From Eubacterium sp. (GTDB lineage Bacteria; Bacillota; Clostridia; Lachnospirales; Lachnospiraceae), in assembly GCA_021769425.1 (NCBI GenBank), contig JAETSX010000019.1, forward strand, positions 1 to 62,757: a DNA stretch of 62,757 bases, given 5' to 3'. How positions within the stretch are numbered: the first letter of the stretch is position 1; each line of letters opens with the position of its first letter. Under the pieces are notes generated by a model. The model was not told the origin of the DNA, ran no database searches, and was given only the letters and a program-made list of their open reading frames with translations. This document shows, one piece after another, positions 44,431 through 52,287 of this stretch. A program made the position numbers and the translations under genes.

Positions 44431-45837
44431 TTAAATAATTGTCAGAAGCCCAATAGACTTCAGCAGCAGAATCACCAGAAGCGCCGGCGCAATAAAACGC
44501 ACCATAACAATATAGAGCTGCTTTCTGCCGAATCTGCACCCAGTCTTTTCCACTTCGTCTATAATCGTCTTAGGCGTTACCACCCATCCAATCAGGATAC
44601 ACGTTCCGATTGCCACCAGAGGCATCAGACAGTTATTGCTGATGTAATCCATGATATCCAATACCTGGGCATGGGCCCCATTGGGCAGCGCTATGTCAAA
44701 ATACAGCTTGTTATAGCCAAAGCATACCAGTACGCCTCCTGCCAGCGCAATCACTGTTTCCAGGATTGTGGCCCTGGTCCTGGACATATGGAACTGATCC
44801 ATAAAACTGGACACAACCGCTTCCATCACCGATACTGCGCTTGTCAGAGCAGCAAATAATACCATGGCAAAAAACAGCGCGCCAATCAGATTGCCAATTC
44901 TGCCCATAGAGGAAAATACTTTGGGCAGAGACACAAACATCAGACTGGGGCCGGAAGCCTCCATCCCCTCTCTTCCCATAAACGTGTACACTGCAGGGAT
45001 AATCATAACGCCCGCCAAAAATGCTACTGCAGTGTCAAAGATTTCAATCTGGTTGATAGATTTTACCAGATTGGCATCATCCTTCACATAAGAGCCATAG
45101 GCAATCATAATTCCCATAGCCACGCTGAGGCTGAAAAACAATTGGCCCATGGCATCTAAGAGAACCGTGAAAAACCCCTTTACCGTCAGCCCTTTAAAAC
45201 TTGGAATCACATAAATCCAGAATCCTTCCAATCCGGTTCTGGTAACTCCTGATTCATCCGTAGCATGGATGGTCAGGGAAAAAGCGGCAATTCCAACCAC
45301 CATCAGAAGCAGCAGCGGCATCAGAACTTTTGAAAAAGACTCAATTCCATGGTTCACGCCCCGGAATATAATCACTGCCACAACCAGCAAAAACACCACC
45401 ATAAATGCCAGCGGCTCTACAGTCCCTGTAATATATCCCGTAAAATATCCGTCTGCCGCCGCACTGCTGCCCTGACCAGTGACATAGGCCAGCAGGTACT
45501 TCACCACCCAGCCGCCGATGACACTGTAATAAGGCATGATAATCACTGGCACCAGGCAGGCCAGTATGCCCAGAAATCCCCACTTTTCCTTCAGCTTACC
45601 ATAAGCCGTCAGGGGGCTCTGTTTTGTTTTTCTGCCTATGGCAATTTCTGTGGTAAGCAGCGTAAATCCAAAAGTCAGAGCCAATATCAGGTAAATAACC
45701 AGAAACAGCCCTCCTCCGTCTTTTGCCGCCAGATACGGAAAACGCCAAATGTTTCCCAATCCTACCGCACTTCCTGCTGCCGCAAGCACAAAACCAATTG
45801 AGCCTGAAAATGAATGTCTGTTTTTTTCTTTTTCCAT
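44431..45837 (-). CDS. Sodium-dependent transporter, NSS family
   Basis: This 468-residue secondary transporter of the neurotransmitter:sodium symporter family has about 12 membrane segments. TM1 shows the Na+ site motif GSAVGLGNIWRFPYL (about 21-35), and GVNHGIESFSKVLMP appears mid-chain. Bacterial NSS proteins (LeuT, MhsT, TnaT types) import amino acids with Na+. The specificity is not evident. The start at 45837 follows GGAGGAG, and a hairpin at 45848-45911 lies directly upstream of that site. The gene ends beside the 22-bp tandem repeat. Confidence 0.92.
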   Translation of the reverse strand: MEKEKNRHSFSGSIGFVLAAAGSAVGLGNIWRFPYLAAKDGGGLFLVIYLILALTFGFTLLTTEIAIGRKTKQSPLTAYGKLKEKWGFLGILACLVPVIIMPYYSVIGGWVVKYLLAYVTGQGSSAAADGYFTGYITGTVEPLAFMVVFLLVVAVIIFRGVNHGIESFSKVLMPLLLLMVVGIAAFSLTIHATDESGVTRTGLEGFWIYVIPSFKGLTVKGFFTVLLDAMGQLFFSLSVAMGIMIAYGSYVKDDANLVKSINQIEIFDTAVAFLAGVMIIPAVYTFMGREGMEASGPSLMFVSLPKVFSSMGRIGNLIGALFFAMVLFAALTSAVSVMEAVVSSFMDQFHMSRTRATILETVIALAGGVLVCFGYNKLYFDIALPNGAHAQVLDIMDYISNNCLMPLVAIGTCILIGWVVTPKTIIDEVEKTGCRFGRKQLYIVMVRFIAPALLVILLLKSIGLLTII

Positions 45838-45847
45838 ATTCTCCTCC

Positions 45848-45911
45848 GCGGAACTAAGAAACTGTTAAAAATAACTGATACCATTTACTTGCATTTCTGT
45901 TATTTTTCCGC
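45848..45911. promoter_or_regulatory. Hairpin abutting the NSS symporter ribosome site
   Basis: GCGG and AAAAATAAC (left) pair with GTTATTTTT and CCGC (right). The element lies immediately 5' of the GGAGGAG site. Its ends resemble the convergent-junction family (CTGCGGAAAAATAAC on the minus strand), so it may be a degenerate copy. No known riboswitch is recognised. Confidence 0.4.
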
Positions 45912-46060
45912 AGCTCTAATCCCTCTCCCTTCCTGCTGTAATTTCAATAAACTGTTCCCATTATACTATAGGTCGGCTATATTTCAAACCTTTTCTTGAA
46001 AATTTTATAAGAAAATCGCAACCTATGATATGATACCGTTCAAGTCTCAAAACGTTTTTT

Positions 46061-47092
46061 CTAATACAAAAATTCCCTGACATTTTCTTCCGTCACTTTC
46101 TGATAGGGCAGATAAATATATTTTTCATTCTCAAATGCCATTTCATCCATTCCCCTTCCGGTAACCGCTGCAACCGCCAGATTCCCAATGGCCTGCGCCT
46201 GCCCTTCCTTGTCATTGTAGACAGTGGCGGCCACCTTACCTTCAATGACCGCCTCCAATCCGGCTTCCGTTCCGTCAATACCGAAAAACACAGGCAGCGC
46301 CGCCTCCGTATAATTCAGCTTCTTATAGGCGTCAATGGCTCCTAATGCCATGGCGTCATTATTGGCCAGCACCATTTCAATCTGATTGGGATATTGGCTG
46401 AGAAGCTGCTGCATCCGATTCTGCGCCTGAGCCCGATCCCAGTTTGCAATCCCGGAGCCTAATTTTTCCAGAGCAACCCCCTTGCTTTTCAGGGTATCCA
46501 CAGCGCTTTCTGTCCGAATAATGGCATCCTGGTGCCCCGGCTCTCCTTCCAGCACCACATACTGAATTTTTCCGTCCCGGTTTCGATCTGTCTGAGCATC
46601 CCCGGCAACTGCATCCGCAGCCAATTCTCCCTGCATCTCTCCGGACTGCTGGGCTTTCGCCCCTACATAATAGAGTTTTTCCCACTGCATCATATCTTCC
46701 GCCACCGGCTCCCGGTTAAAAAAAATAATGGGCACATCATTATCTCTGGCAAGATCAATAATCTCCGAGGGGTCAGCCCGATCCACCAGATTTACGCAGA
46801 GAACGTTGCAATTCATATCAATCAGCTCCCGAACCTGATCATCCTGCGTACGCTGGGAGCCTGCCGCATCCCTTACCATTACGGTAATCTCAATGCCGCT
46901 GTCCTCCAGCTCCTCAAATTGCTGCTTCAAACAGGAAACCAGTTCCCCCAGGAAAACATCACTCTGATTGTAACAGGCCACCCCCACCTGAATTTTCTCC
47001 GGAACCTCCGACTGCTGTCTGCCGCAGCCGCAAAAAAGCAGAACAAGCATACAGAATGAAATTGCTGCTGTAAAACATCCTTTTATTTTCAT
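46061..47092 (-). CDS. Galactose/glucose-binding lipoprotein, canonical MglB order
   Basis: This 343-residue lipoprotein (lipobox ending at Cys21 or Cys23) has the ordinary MglB layout. The first strand is KIQVGVACYNQSDVF (Asp45, Phe47), followed by FFNREP (Asn126), EGEPGHQD (His187, Asp189, Arg193), Trp218, LANNDAM, GID (Asp273) and VYND (Asn293). The Ca2+ loop DRNRDGKIQ is present. The start at 47092 (MKIKGCF) follows GAGAAG; upstream in-frame codons are tandem-repeat DNA. It is the last gene of the RR-kinase-binding protein operon and has no own ABC genes. It may supply MglAC or act as a sugar sensor. Confidence 0.9.
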   Translation of the reverse strand: MKIKGCFTAAISFCMLVLLFCGCGRQQSEVPEKIQVGVACYNQSDVFLGELVSCLKQQFEELEDSGIEITVMVRDAAGSQRTQDDQVRELIDMNCNVLCVNLVDRADPSEIIDLARDNDVPIIFFNREPVAEDMMQWEKLYYVGAKAQQSGEMQGELAADAVAGDAQTDRNRDGKIQYVVLEGEPGHQDAIIRTESAVDTLKSKGVALEKLGSGIANWDRAQAQNRMQQLLSQYPNQIEMVLANNDAMALGAIDAYKKLNYTEAALPVFFGIDGTEAGLEAVIEGKVAATVYNDKEGQAQAIGNLAVAAVTGRGMDEMAFENEKYIYLPYQKVTEENVREFLY

Positions 47093-47139
47093 AACACTTC
47101 TCCATTCCAACGCCTTTTTCCGGCGCTCTAACCATGAGG

Positions 47140-47397
47140 CATCCATTTACAGAATTTTACCGGCAGCGCTAATCCCCCAGCATCCATCCTCAGAACTTTA
47201 CGGTTGCGCTATTCCCTCAGCATCCATCCTCAGAACTTTACGGATGCGCTATTCCCACGGCATCCATCCTCAGAACTTTACGGGTGCGCTATTCCCTCAG
47301 CATCCATCCTCAGAACTTTACGGGTGCGTTATTCCCTCAGCATCCATCCTCAGAACTTTACGGGTGCGCTATTCCCACGGCATCCATCCGCGAAGTT
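47140..47397. repeat. 40-bp tandem repeat, about six copies
   Basis: Units starting GCATCCATCCTCAGAACTTT repeat with an exact 40-bp period from about 47180 to 47379. A diverged unit precedes them (47140-47179) and a partial one follows that runs into the stop region of the next gene (47398). It fills the 305-bp gap between two binding-protein genes. Five units are nearly identical. There are no spacers, so this is not CRISPR. Nothing else is seen in the gap. Confidence 0.92.
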
Positions 47398-48372
47398 TTA
47401 CTGGCTCATCGTAAACAGAAGTTCCTGATTTTTTTCCGAAAACAAATTTTCCCTGCGCAGCACAGTGCAGGGGACAGTTTGGCTCTGCACAGAGTAAAAA
47501 AAATGTTCCAGTTTCTCCGCCAGCTCCAGCAGACTCTTATATCCCATATGAAACCCATCGGGCACAACCAGGCACTGCACCGCATCTGTATCCAGATAAT
47601 AGGCAGCCTCTGTGGAATTCCCAATGCCGTATACCAACGCGCCGTGCAGATCATTCGCAGCGGAAGCTTTTCCGGCAGCTACCAGGCTTCTGTCATCCAG
47701 CGCAGCCACAACATCCACTTTTGAAAGAGATTTCAGAGAATTCTCCCCTTCTTCTGAAAAAGAACCGGAAACAGACCAACGCACCCTGGCCCCTTCGCTC
47801 TCCAACGCCTCCCGCAGCCCCCGCTCCCGGCTGTCTGAAGCCGCAGAATCCCTATCCTCAGAAAGAATTCCAAAGTTTTTCCCCGTTATGTTCCCGCCGT
47901 AATCTTTGCACACTTCCTCTGCCAGCGACTTTCCGGCCGCATAATTATCCGGCCCCGTCACCGGAAGGGGGGACTTTTCTTCTTCCCGAGCCGCCGCACA
48001 CAAAGCCAGCATAACGGGAGTTTTTTTCTCCATTCTCTTTAACATCTCTTCTGTTTCCTGTCCCGGGACAGGCTGCACAATCACGGCATCCGCCCCGTTG
48101 CCAATTTCCAATTCCATCAGATCCTTTTCCTCTTCCAGGGTCAGAATATTTCCTGTGCTGACAATAGACAGTTCAATGTTCTGATCCTCTGCCGCCATCT
48201 TAAGGCCGTATTTAAAAGAAGCCCACTGGCTGCTGTCGGAATTCTGAATAATCACAGCCACCTTATAACGGCTTTCTCCGTTTTTCTCCCAAAATACGCG
48301 GACCACCAGCACAATCAGCAGCGCTGCCAATACAGATTCTACCAGAATAAAAATTTTCCTGTTATTTTTCAT
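47398..48372 (-). CDS. Membrane-anchored periplasmic-binding-type sensor protein
   Basis: This 324-residue protein has one N-terminal membrane helix (about 7-28) and no lipobox, followed by a sugar-type periplasmic binding fold. The fold begins KVAVIIQNSDSSQW and continues through ADAVIVQPVPG, VTGPDNYAAGKSLAEEV and VVAALDDRSLVAAG. Compared with MglB the ligand residues are poorly conserved. It overlaps the end of the histidine kinase gene by 11 bases. The arrangement matches three-component systems such as XylFII-LytS, in which an anchored binding protein presents the sugar signal to the kinase. The ligand is unknown, but the nearby mgl operon suggests galactose or glucose. Confidence 0.85.
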   Translation of the reverse strand: MKNNRKIFILVESVLAALLIVLVVRVFWEKNGESRYKVAVIIQNSDSSQWASFKYGLKMAAEDQNIELSIVSTGNILTLEEEKDLMELEIGNGADAVIVQPVPGQETEEMLKRMEKKTPVMLALCAAAREEEKSPLPVTGPDNYAAGKSLAEEVCKDYGGNITGKNFGILSEDRDSAASDSRERGLREALESEGARVRWSVSGSFSEEGENSLKSLSKVDVVAALDDRSLVAAGKASAANDLHGALVYGIGNSTEAAYYLDTDAVQCLVVPDGFHMGYKSLLELAEKLEHFFYSVQSQTVPCTVLRRENLFSEKNQELLFTMSQ

Positions 48373-50212
48373 TGCTCAATTCCTCTCTGCTCAACAGATG
48401 TCCCCTTTCCAGAATTTTCCTGTTTTCTTCTGTAAAGGCCACTGCCGGGATACGGATGGAAACTTCTGTTCCCTCATCCAATTCACTGACCACTTTAAGT
48501 CCATATTCTTTTCCAAATAATATCTGAATGCGTTTGTTGACATTGACAAGGCCAACCCCTGACCCATGCCCCTGTTTTCTGCCGCTGTCTGTCAACAGCA
48601 GCTCCGCGGCCTCCCTGGTCATCCCCATACCGTTGTCTGAAACTGACAGAACCACCATTTGGTCTGTAAGCGTTCCAGTCACCCGAATCTCACCGGTTTC
48701 TTCCATACCGTCCATCCCATAATTGATGGCATTTTCCAAAATGGGCTGCAAAATCAGCTTCACCGTACAGCAGAAATTAATGGCAGGATCTATATCAAAC
48801 TCTACCGAAAACGCATTTTTATAGCGGATTTTCTGGATATTCATATAGCTTTTCGCATGCTGCAGTTCATCTTTTACCGTGATAATTGTACGCCCTTTAG
48901 AAAGGCTGATGCGAAACAGCCTGGCCAGCTCCGATATCATAAAGGATGCCTCTTCATTCCGCTCATCTTCCACCATCCAGATAATGGAATCCAGGGTATT
49001 ATAGAGAAAATGAGGATTAATCTGACTCTGCAGGGCATCCAGTTCACTTTTTCTGCGCTCATTCTGTTCTAAGACAATCTCTTTCATCAACTTGTCTATC
49101 TGCTCATAGGAAGTCTGAATAGAATATCCCAGATGCCTGATTTCCTGGGAACCTCCGATATATATTTCCGGCGTTTCCCCCGCCTCATACTCCACCACTG
49201 AAGCATTCAGCTTTAAGATAGGGCTGGAAATCCTTACCGACACCACCCGGTTGACAAACACCAGCATCATTGCCATAAATAGCATAAAAATTCCAAAAAA
49301 ATGGCGAATATTAAACATTCCATTAGTAAAAGCAGAATACGGAATCACCCCCACCAGCTTCCATCCCGTATAGCTGATGGTATTGACAATCACTTTCCGG
49401 TGTTCCCCTTCAAAATATTCATCGTACACGCCGTCTTTGCAGGAGGCTGCATACCTGCTGTTTTCGCTGCCAATGCCATTACTGATCTGAACCTGGCGGG
49501 TATGGTAAATAATCTGCCCGCTGCTGTCACACAGATAAAAATACTGTCCGTTGCCGGCTCCATTTATCTGCTTCATCATACGCTCAATTCCCGAATAATC
49601 CATGTCCACCAAAAGCACACCCGACCGGGGAACTCCTTGATCGGTCAGTTCCACCACCCGGCTCAGAGAAATCACCCAATAATACCTAAGCGCCCCATCG
49701 TCAAACAAATTCTGGATATGGGGCGTGGAAAAATGCATATTTTCCACTTCCTCCAGGGCGTTTTCATACCATCCCTGTCTGGTGATATTGGGATCTTCTT
49801 TCTGCAGCACCACAGGCTCCGCGGCCATCAGGCTGCCATATTCATTGTATACGGCAATGCTGCGCAGATTCTCTCGGTTGGCCGCATACAGCAGATTCAT
49901 CCCCTGCTGGATCTCCTGATTTTCTCTGGAAAAATCCTTTTCCTTGATCACATTGTAATAAATGGAATCCGATACCCTCCGCATGCTGACCAGGTAATCC
50001 TCCAGATTTTCCCCTGCCTGCCCAATCAGTTTCTGAGTGCCGGAAATAAGTTCCTGCCGGGCCGAAGCGGTAAAACTGAGATACATCACAATCCCTAAAA
50101 TCAGCAAAACAGAAAAAGATATCACAGAAAACACAATCATAATCGTAGACTGGATTCCCCGCAGTTCCGGTTTTTTCAAGAATTTGAAATGTTTATCCCT
50201 CACGCTTTGCAT
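48362..50212 (-). CDS. Sensor histidine kinase, YesM/LytS type
   Basis: This 616-residue kinase has two membrane helices (about 22-45 and 290-315) flanking a large extracytoplasmic dCache-like region, then HAMP. The His_kinase domain carries His401 in SQINPHFLYNTLDS, and the HATPase has LQPILENAINYG and GSGVGLVNVNKR. The start is near 50212 (MQSVRDKH) with GGAG upstream, inside the end of the response-regulator gene; GTG 50203 is an alternative. It phosphorylates the YesN-type regulator encoded immediately upstream and is followed by the anchored binding protein. Confidence 0.92.
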   Translation of the reverse strand: MQSVRDKHFKFLKKPELRGIQSTIMIVFSVISFSVLLILGIVMYLSFTASARQELISGTQKLIGQAGENLEDYLVSMRRVSDSIYYNVIKEKDFSRENQEIQQGMNLLYAANRENLRSIAVYNEYGSLMAAEPVVLQKEDPNITRQGWYENALEEVENMHFSTPHIQNLFDDGALRYYWVISLSRVVELTDQGVPRSGVLLVDMDYSGIERMMKQINGAGNGQYFYLCDSSGQIIYHTRQVQISNGIGSENSRYAASCKDGVYDEYFEGEHRKVIVNTISYTGWKLVGVIPYSAFTNGMFNIRHFFGIFMLFMAMMLVFVNRVVSVRISSPILKLNASVVEYEAGETPEIYIGGSQEIRHLGYSIQTSYEQIDKLMKEIVLEQNERRKSELDALQSQINPHFLYNTLDSIIWMVEDERNEEASFMISELARLFRISLSKGRTIITVKDELQHAKSYMNIQKIRYKNAFSVEFDIDPAINFCCTVKLILQPILENAINYGMDGMEETGEIRVTGTLTDQMVVLSVSDNGMGMTREAAELLLTDSGRKQGHGSGVGLVNVNKRIQILFGKEYGLKVVSELDEGTEVSIRIPAVAFTEENRKILERGHLLSREELSNEK

Positions 50213-51797
50213 GCTCCGTTCTGTATTTTGAAGGTGAGGCTCCAAACCGCTTTTTAAACACATAGCTGAAATAATTCGGATCGGAGTAACCCACCTGACT
50301 GGCGATCATATAGCTTTTCTCACTGGTTTCAATCAAAAGGCGGGCTGCACGGTCCAACCGGTAATCTGTCAGATACCCGATAAATGAATTGCCTGTCTCT
50401 CTTTTGAATACCGTAGAAAAATAGGAATTGGATACCCCCAGAGACGCGCAGACATCATCCAGAGAAAGATTTGCGTCCGCAAAATGATTCTGTACATACT
50501 CCATTGCTCCGGTTACCAGAGATTCCGTAGAACTGCTCCGCACACGGATTAACTGTTCCCGGAAAGAAAAACTCACCTCCAGCAGCCAGTTTTTCAATGC
50601 GTCCGGGTCCATATCCAGCAGGCTGCTGTACAGCCTTCCCATATCCTCAGTATCCTCTCCCATTGCAATACCATTATTGGCAGAAAACCGCAGCAGCATG
50701 CTCAGCAGCTCCATCCGTTCCATATAATGCTGCTGCAGAGGTTTTTCCGTAAATGAAGTATGCAGAAAATACCGGTTCACCGCATCTGCAATCTCTTGCT
50801 CAGAACCTACCCGTATCATCCGAAACAAATCTGACAGCTCCTCCTCGCTGGAAACAACAGACCGATCCATCTTCTGAGGAACAATTTCCTTAATATTGAT
50901 GGCCCTGGATGCACCATAAACCGCCCGGTAGGATACTGCTTCTCTTGCGCTGCTGTAAGACCTTGGCAGTTCCAGAATATTTTCGCATATCTGGCCGATC
51001 CCAATTGTGACAACTGCCCCCAGCATCCGCTTGGCATACCTGCAGAACCGGTCGCACTCATCTGTCAGCTCCCAGACCTCATTTTCACTTCCAAGCTGCA
51101 GAATAAGCACAGTATTTCCAAGATACGCAAAGCTTTTGGCCTGCCACCTCTTCCCCAGCCGCTCCTTTGCATGTTCCCGGACAGAAGCAGCCAACAGCAG
51201 CGGATCAATCGTTCCCGCTTCCTGACTGGAAGAAATATGAATGACCAGACAGCAGAAAAACGGCCCCGAAAATGAGAGCTGACAATCTGAAAGATACCTG
51301 GAAATCTCATCCTCATGAACTCTTCCCTCAATCAGGCCCGAATAAAAATCCGCCCGCAAAAGCGGAAGCGACTCCAGATAATACTTCTGCAATGTTTCCA
51401 CATTGCGCTTTTCATTGATTTCCTGATCCAGTTTTATTTTTAACTGGGAAAAGATGGCTTTCAGCTCCGCAGAGCTTACCGGCTTTAAAATATATTCCTC
51501 CACTTCCAGATGAATGGCTTCTTTTGCATATTCAAACTCGTCAAATCCTGTAAACAGCAGAATCTTTGTGGCAGGGAATTCTGTTTTCACCCGGTTGGAC
51601 AGTTCCATGCCGTCCATATAAGGCATCTTGATATCTGTTACCAGCACATCCGGCTGATATTCCTCCACCAATTCCAACGCTTTCACACCGTTGCCAGCAG
51701 ATCCAATTACGAAAAAACCCAACTCTTCCCAATTAATTTTGCGCATAATAACCTGTATCACTTCTTCTTCATCGTCCACTAAAAGTACGGTATACAT
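50193..51797 (-). CDS. Response regulator with AraC output, YesN type
   Basis: This 534-residue regulator has a receiver domain with Asp8-Asp9, phosphoacceptor Asp55 in VLVTDIKMPYMDG and Lys in YILKPVSS. The long middle region (about 130-420) has no known fold. The C-terminal AraC DNA-binding domain shows LSLDDVCASLGVSNSYFSTVF, then MIASQVGYSDPNYFSYVF. The start at 51797 (MYTVLLVDDE) lies 8 bases after GGGGGAAG. It is the first gene of the sensing operon, directly downstream of mglC, and probably controls mglBAC or the genes with it. Confidence 0.93.
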   Translation of the reverse strand: MYTVLLVDDEEEVIQVIMRKINWEELGFFVIGSAGNGVKALELVEEYQPDVLVTDIKMPYMDGMELSNRVKTEFPATKILLFTGFDEFEYAKEAIHLEVEEYILKPVSSAELKAIFSQLKIKLDQEINEKRNVETLQKYYLESLPLLRADFYSGLIEGRVHEDEISRYLSDCQLSFSGPFFCCLVIHISSSQEAGTIDPLLLAASVREHAKERLGKRWQAKSFAYLGNTVLILQLGSENEVWELTDECDRFCRYAKRMLGAVVTIGIGQICENILELPRSYSSAREAVSYRAVYGASRAINIKEIVPQKMDRSVVSSEEELSDLFRMIRVGSEQEIADAVNRYFLHTSFTEKPLQQHYMERMELLSMLLRFSANNGIAMGEDTEDMGRLYSSLLDMDPDALKNWLLEVSFSFREQLIRVRSSSTESLVTGAMEYVQNHFADANLSLDDVCASLGVSNSYFSTVFKRETGNSFIGYLTDYRLDRAARLLIETSEKSYMIASQVGYSDPNYFSYVFKKRFGASPSKYRTEHAKREG

Positions 51798-51850
51798 ATC
51801 TTTATCTTCCCCCAAATCCGGTGTTATTATCTGAAACGAATATTTACCTA

Positions 51851-51879
51851 ATTATAACAAATAGGGAAAAAAAAGTAAA
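51851..51879 (-). promoter_or_regulatory. Promoter of the RR-kinase-binding protein operon
   Basis: TTTACT (51879-51874), 17-base spacer and TATAAT (51856-51851), with TG one base before the -10. It lies 54 bases upstream of the response-regulator start. Confidence 0.65.
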
Positions 51880-51962
51880 TGTCGCTGTTTTTTTGCTCAA
51901 TGCCTGAAAGAGTAGCCGCAGGGAATCAGCTGTGACAGTTCAGCCTTCGGCTTCACTGTTAT

Positions 51963-52058
51963 GGAATCTGCCCATTCCACATCGCCTGCAGCGAGGGGCA
52001 GATTCCCTTCTGGCCGAATTTACGCGTTCTTACGGACTTTGCAGCCGGCGCAAAGTCC
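51963..52058. repeat. Hairpins in the mglC-yesN gap
   Basis: GGAATCTGCCC (51963-51973) faces GGGCAGATTCC (51996-52006). GGACTTTGC (52034-52042) faces GCAAAGTCC (52050-52058), and the latter resembles the hairpin at 40503-40528. Both lie upstream of the sensing-operon promoter, so they belong to the distal mglC 3' region. Confidence 0.6.
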
Positions 52059-52082
52059 TAGTATGATTCACTCTAATTAACC

Positions 52083-52198
52083 TTATGTTTCGCTTGTCTA
52101 AATTTCCATCTGCCGCGTTGTCATCAGTCAACGTAGCCACCGCTACGTCTCCTTCTTCCGCCTTGCATATGAAGAAGGAATGGCCAGAGAAACATAAA
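52083..52198. repeat. Multi-hairpin palindromic element
   Basis: TTATGTTTC and GAAACATAA close an outer stem over 116 bp. Inside lie CGTTG/CAACG, ACGTAGC-CACC-GCTACGT (overlapping the former) and TCCTTCTTC/GAAGAAGGA (52150-52179). The result is a branched structure with two mutually exclusive inner hairpins. Short frames on both strands through it are not taken as genes. Confidence 0.65.
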
Positions 52199-52247
52199 AG
52201 TCCATTAACCCCGCTTATCCCTTTCAAATATCTTCCAAGACAACAAA

Positions 52248-52273
52248 AGAGCCGGCACAATGTCCGGCCCTCT
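52248..52273 (-). terminator. Terminator of mglBAC
   Basis: On the minus strand, AGAGGGCCGG and CCGGCTCT pair across a short loop and are followed by TTTTGTTGT. It lies 15 bases past the mglC stop. Confidence 0.8.
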
Positions 52274-52287
52274 CATTCCATATCAAA

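Noticed and set aside
46047-46060. CcpA-like catabolite site TCAAAACGTTTTTT
   Set aside because: It deviates from the consensus at the key second base and is over 200 bp from the nearest start; left as chance.
47140-47397. Regular 40-bp repeats as a CRISPR array
   Set aside because: Units are contiguous with no unique spacers and no cas genes are nearby; this is a tandem minisatellite.
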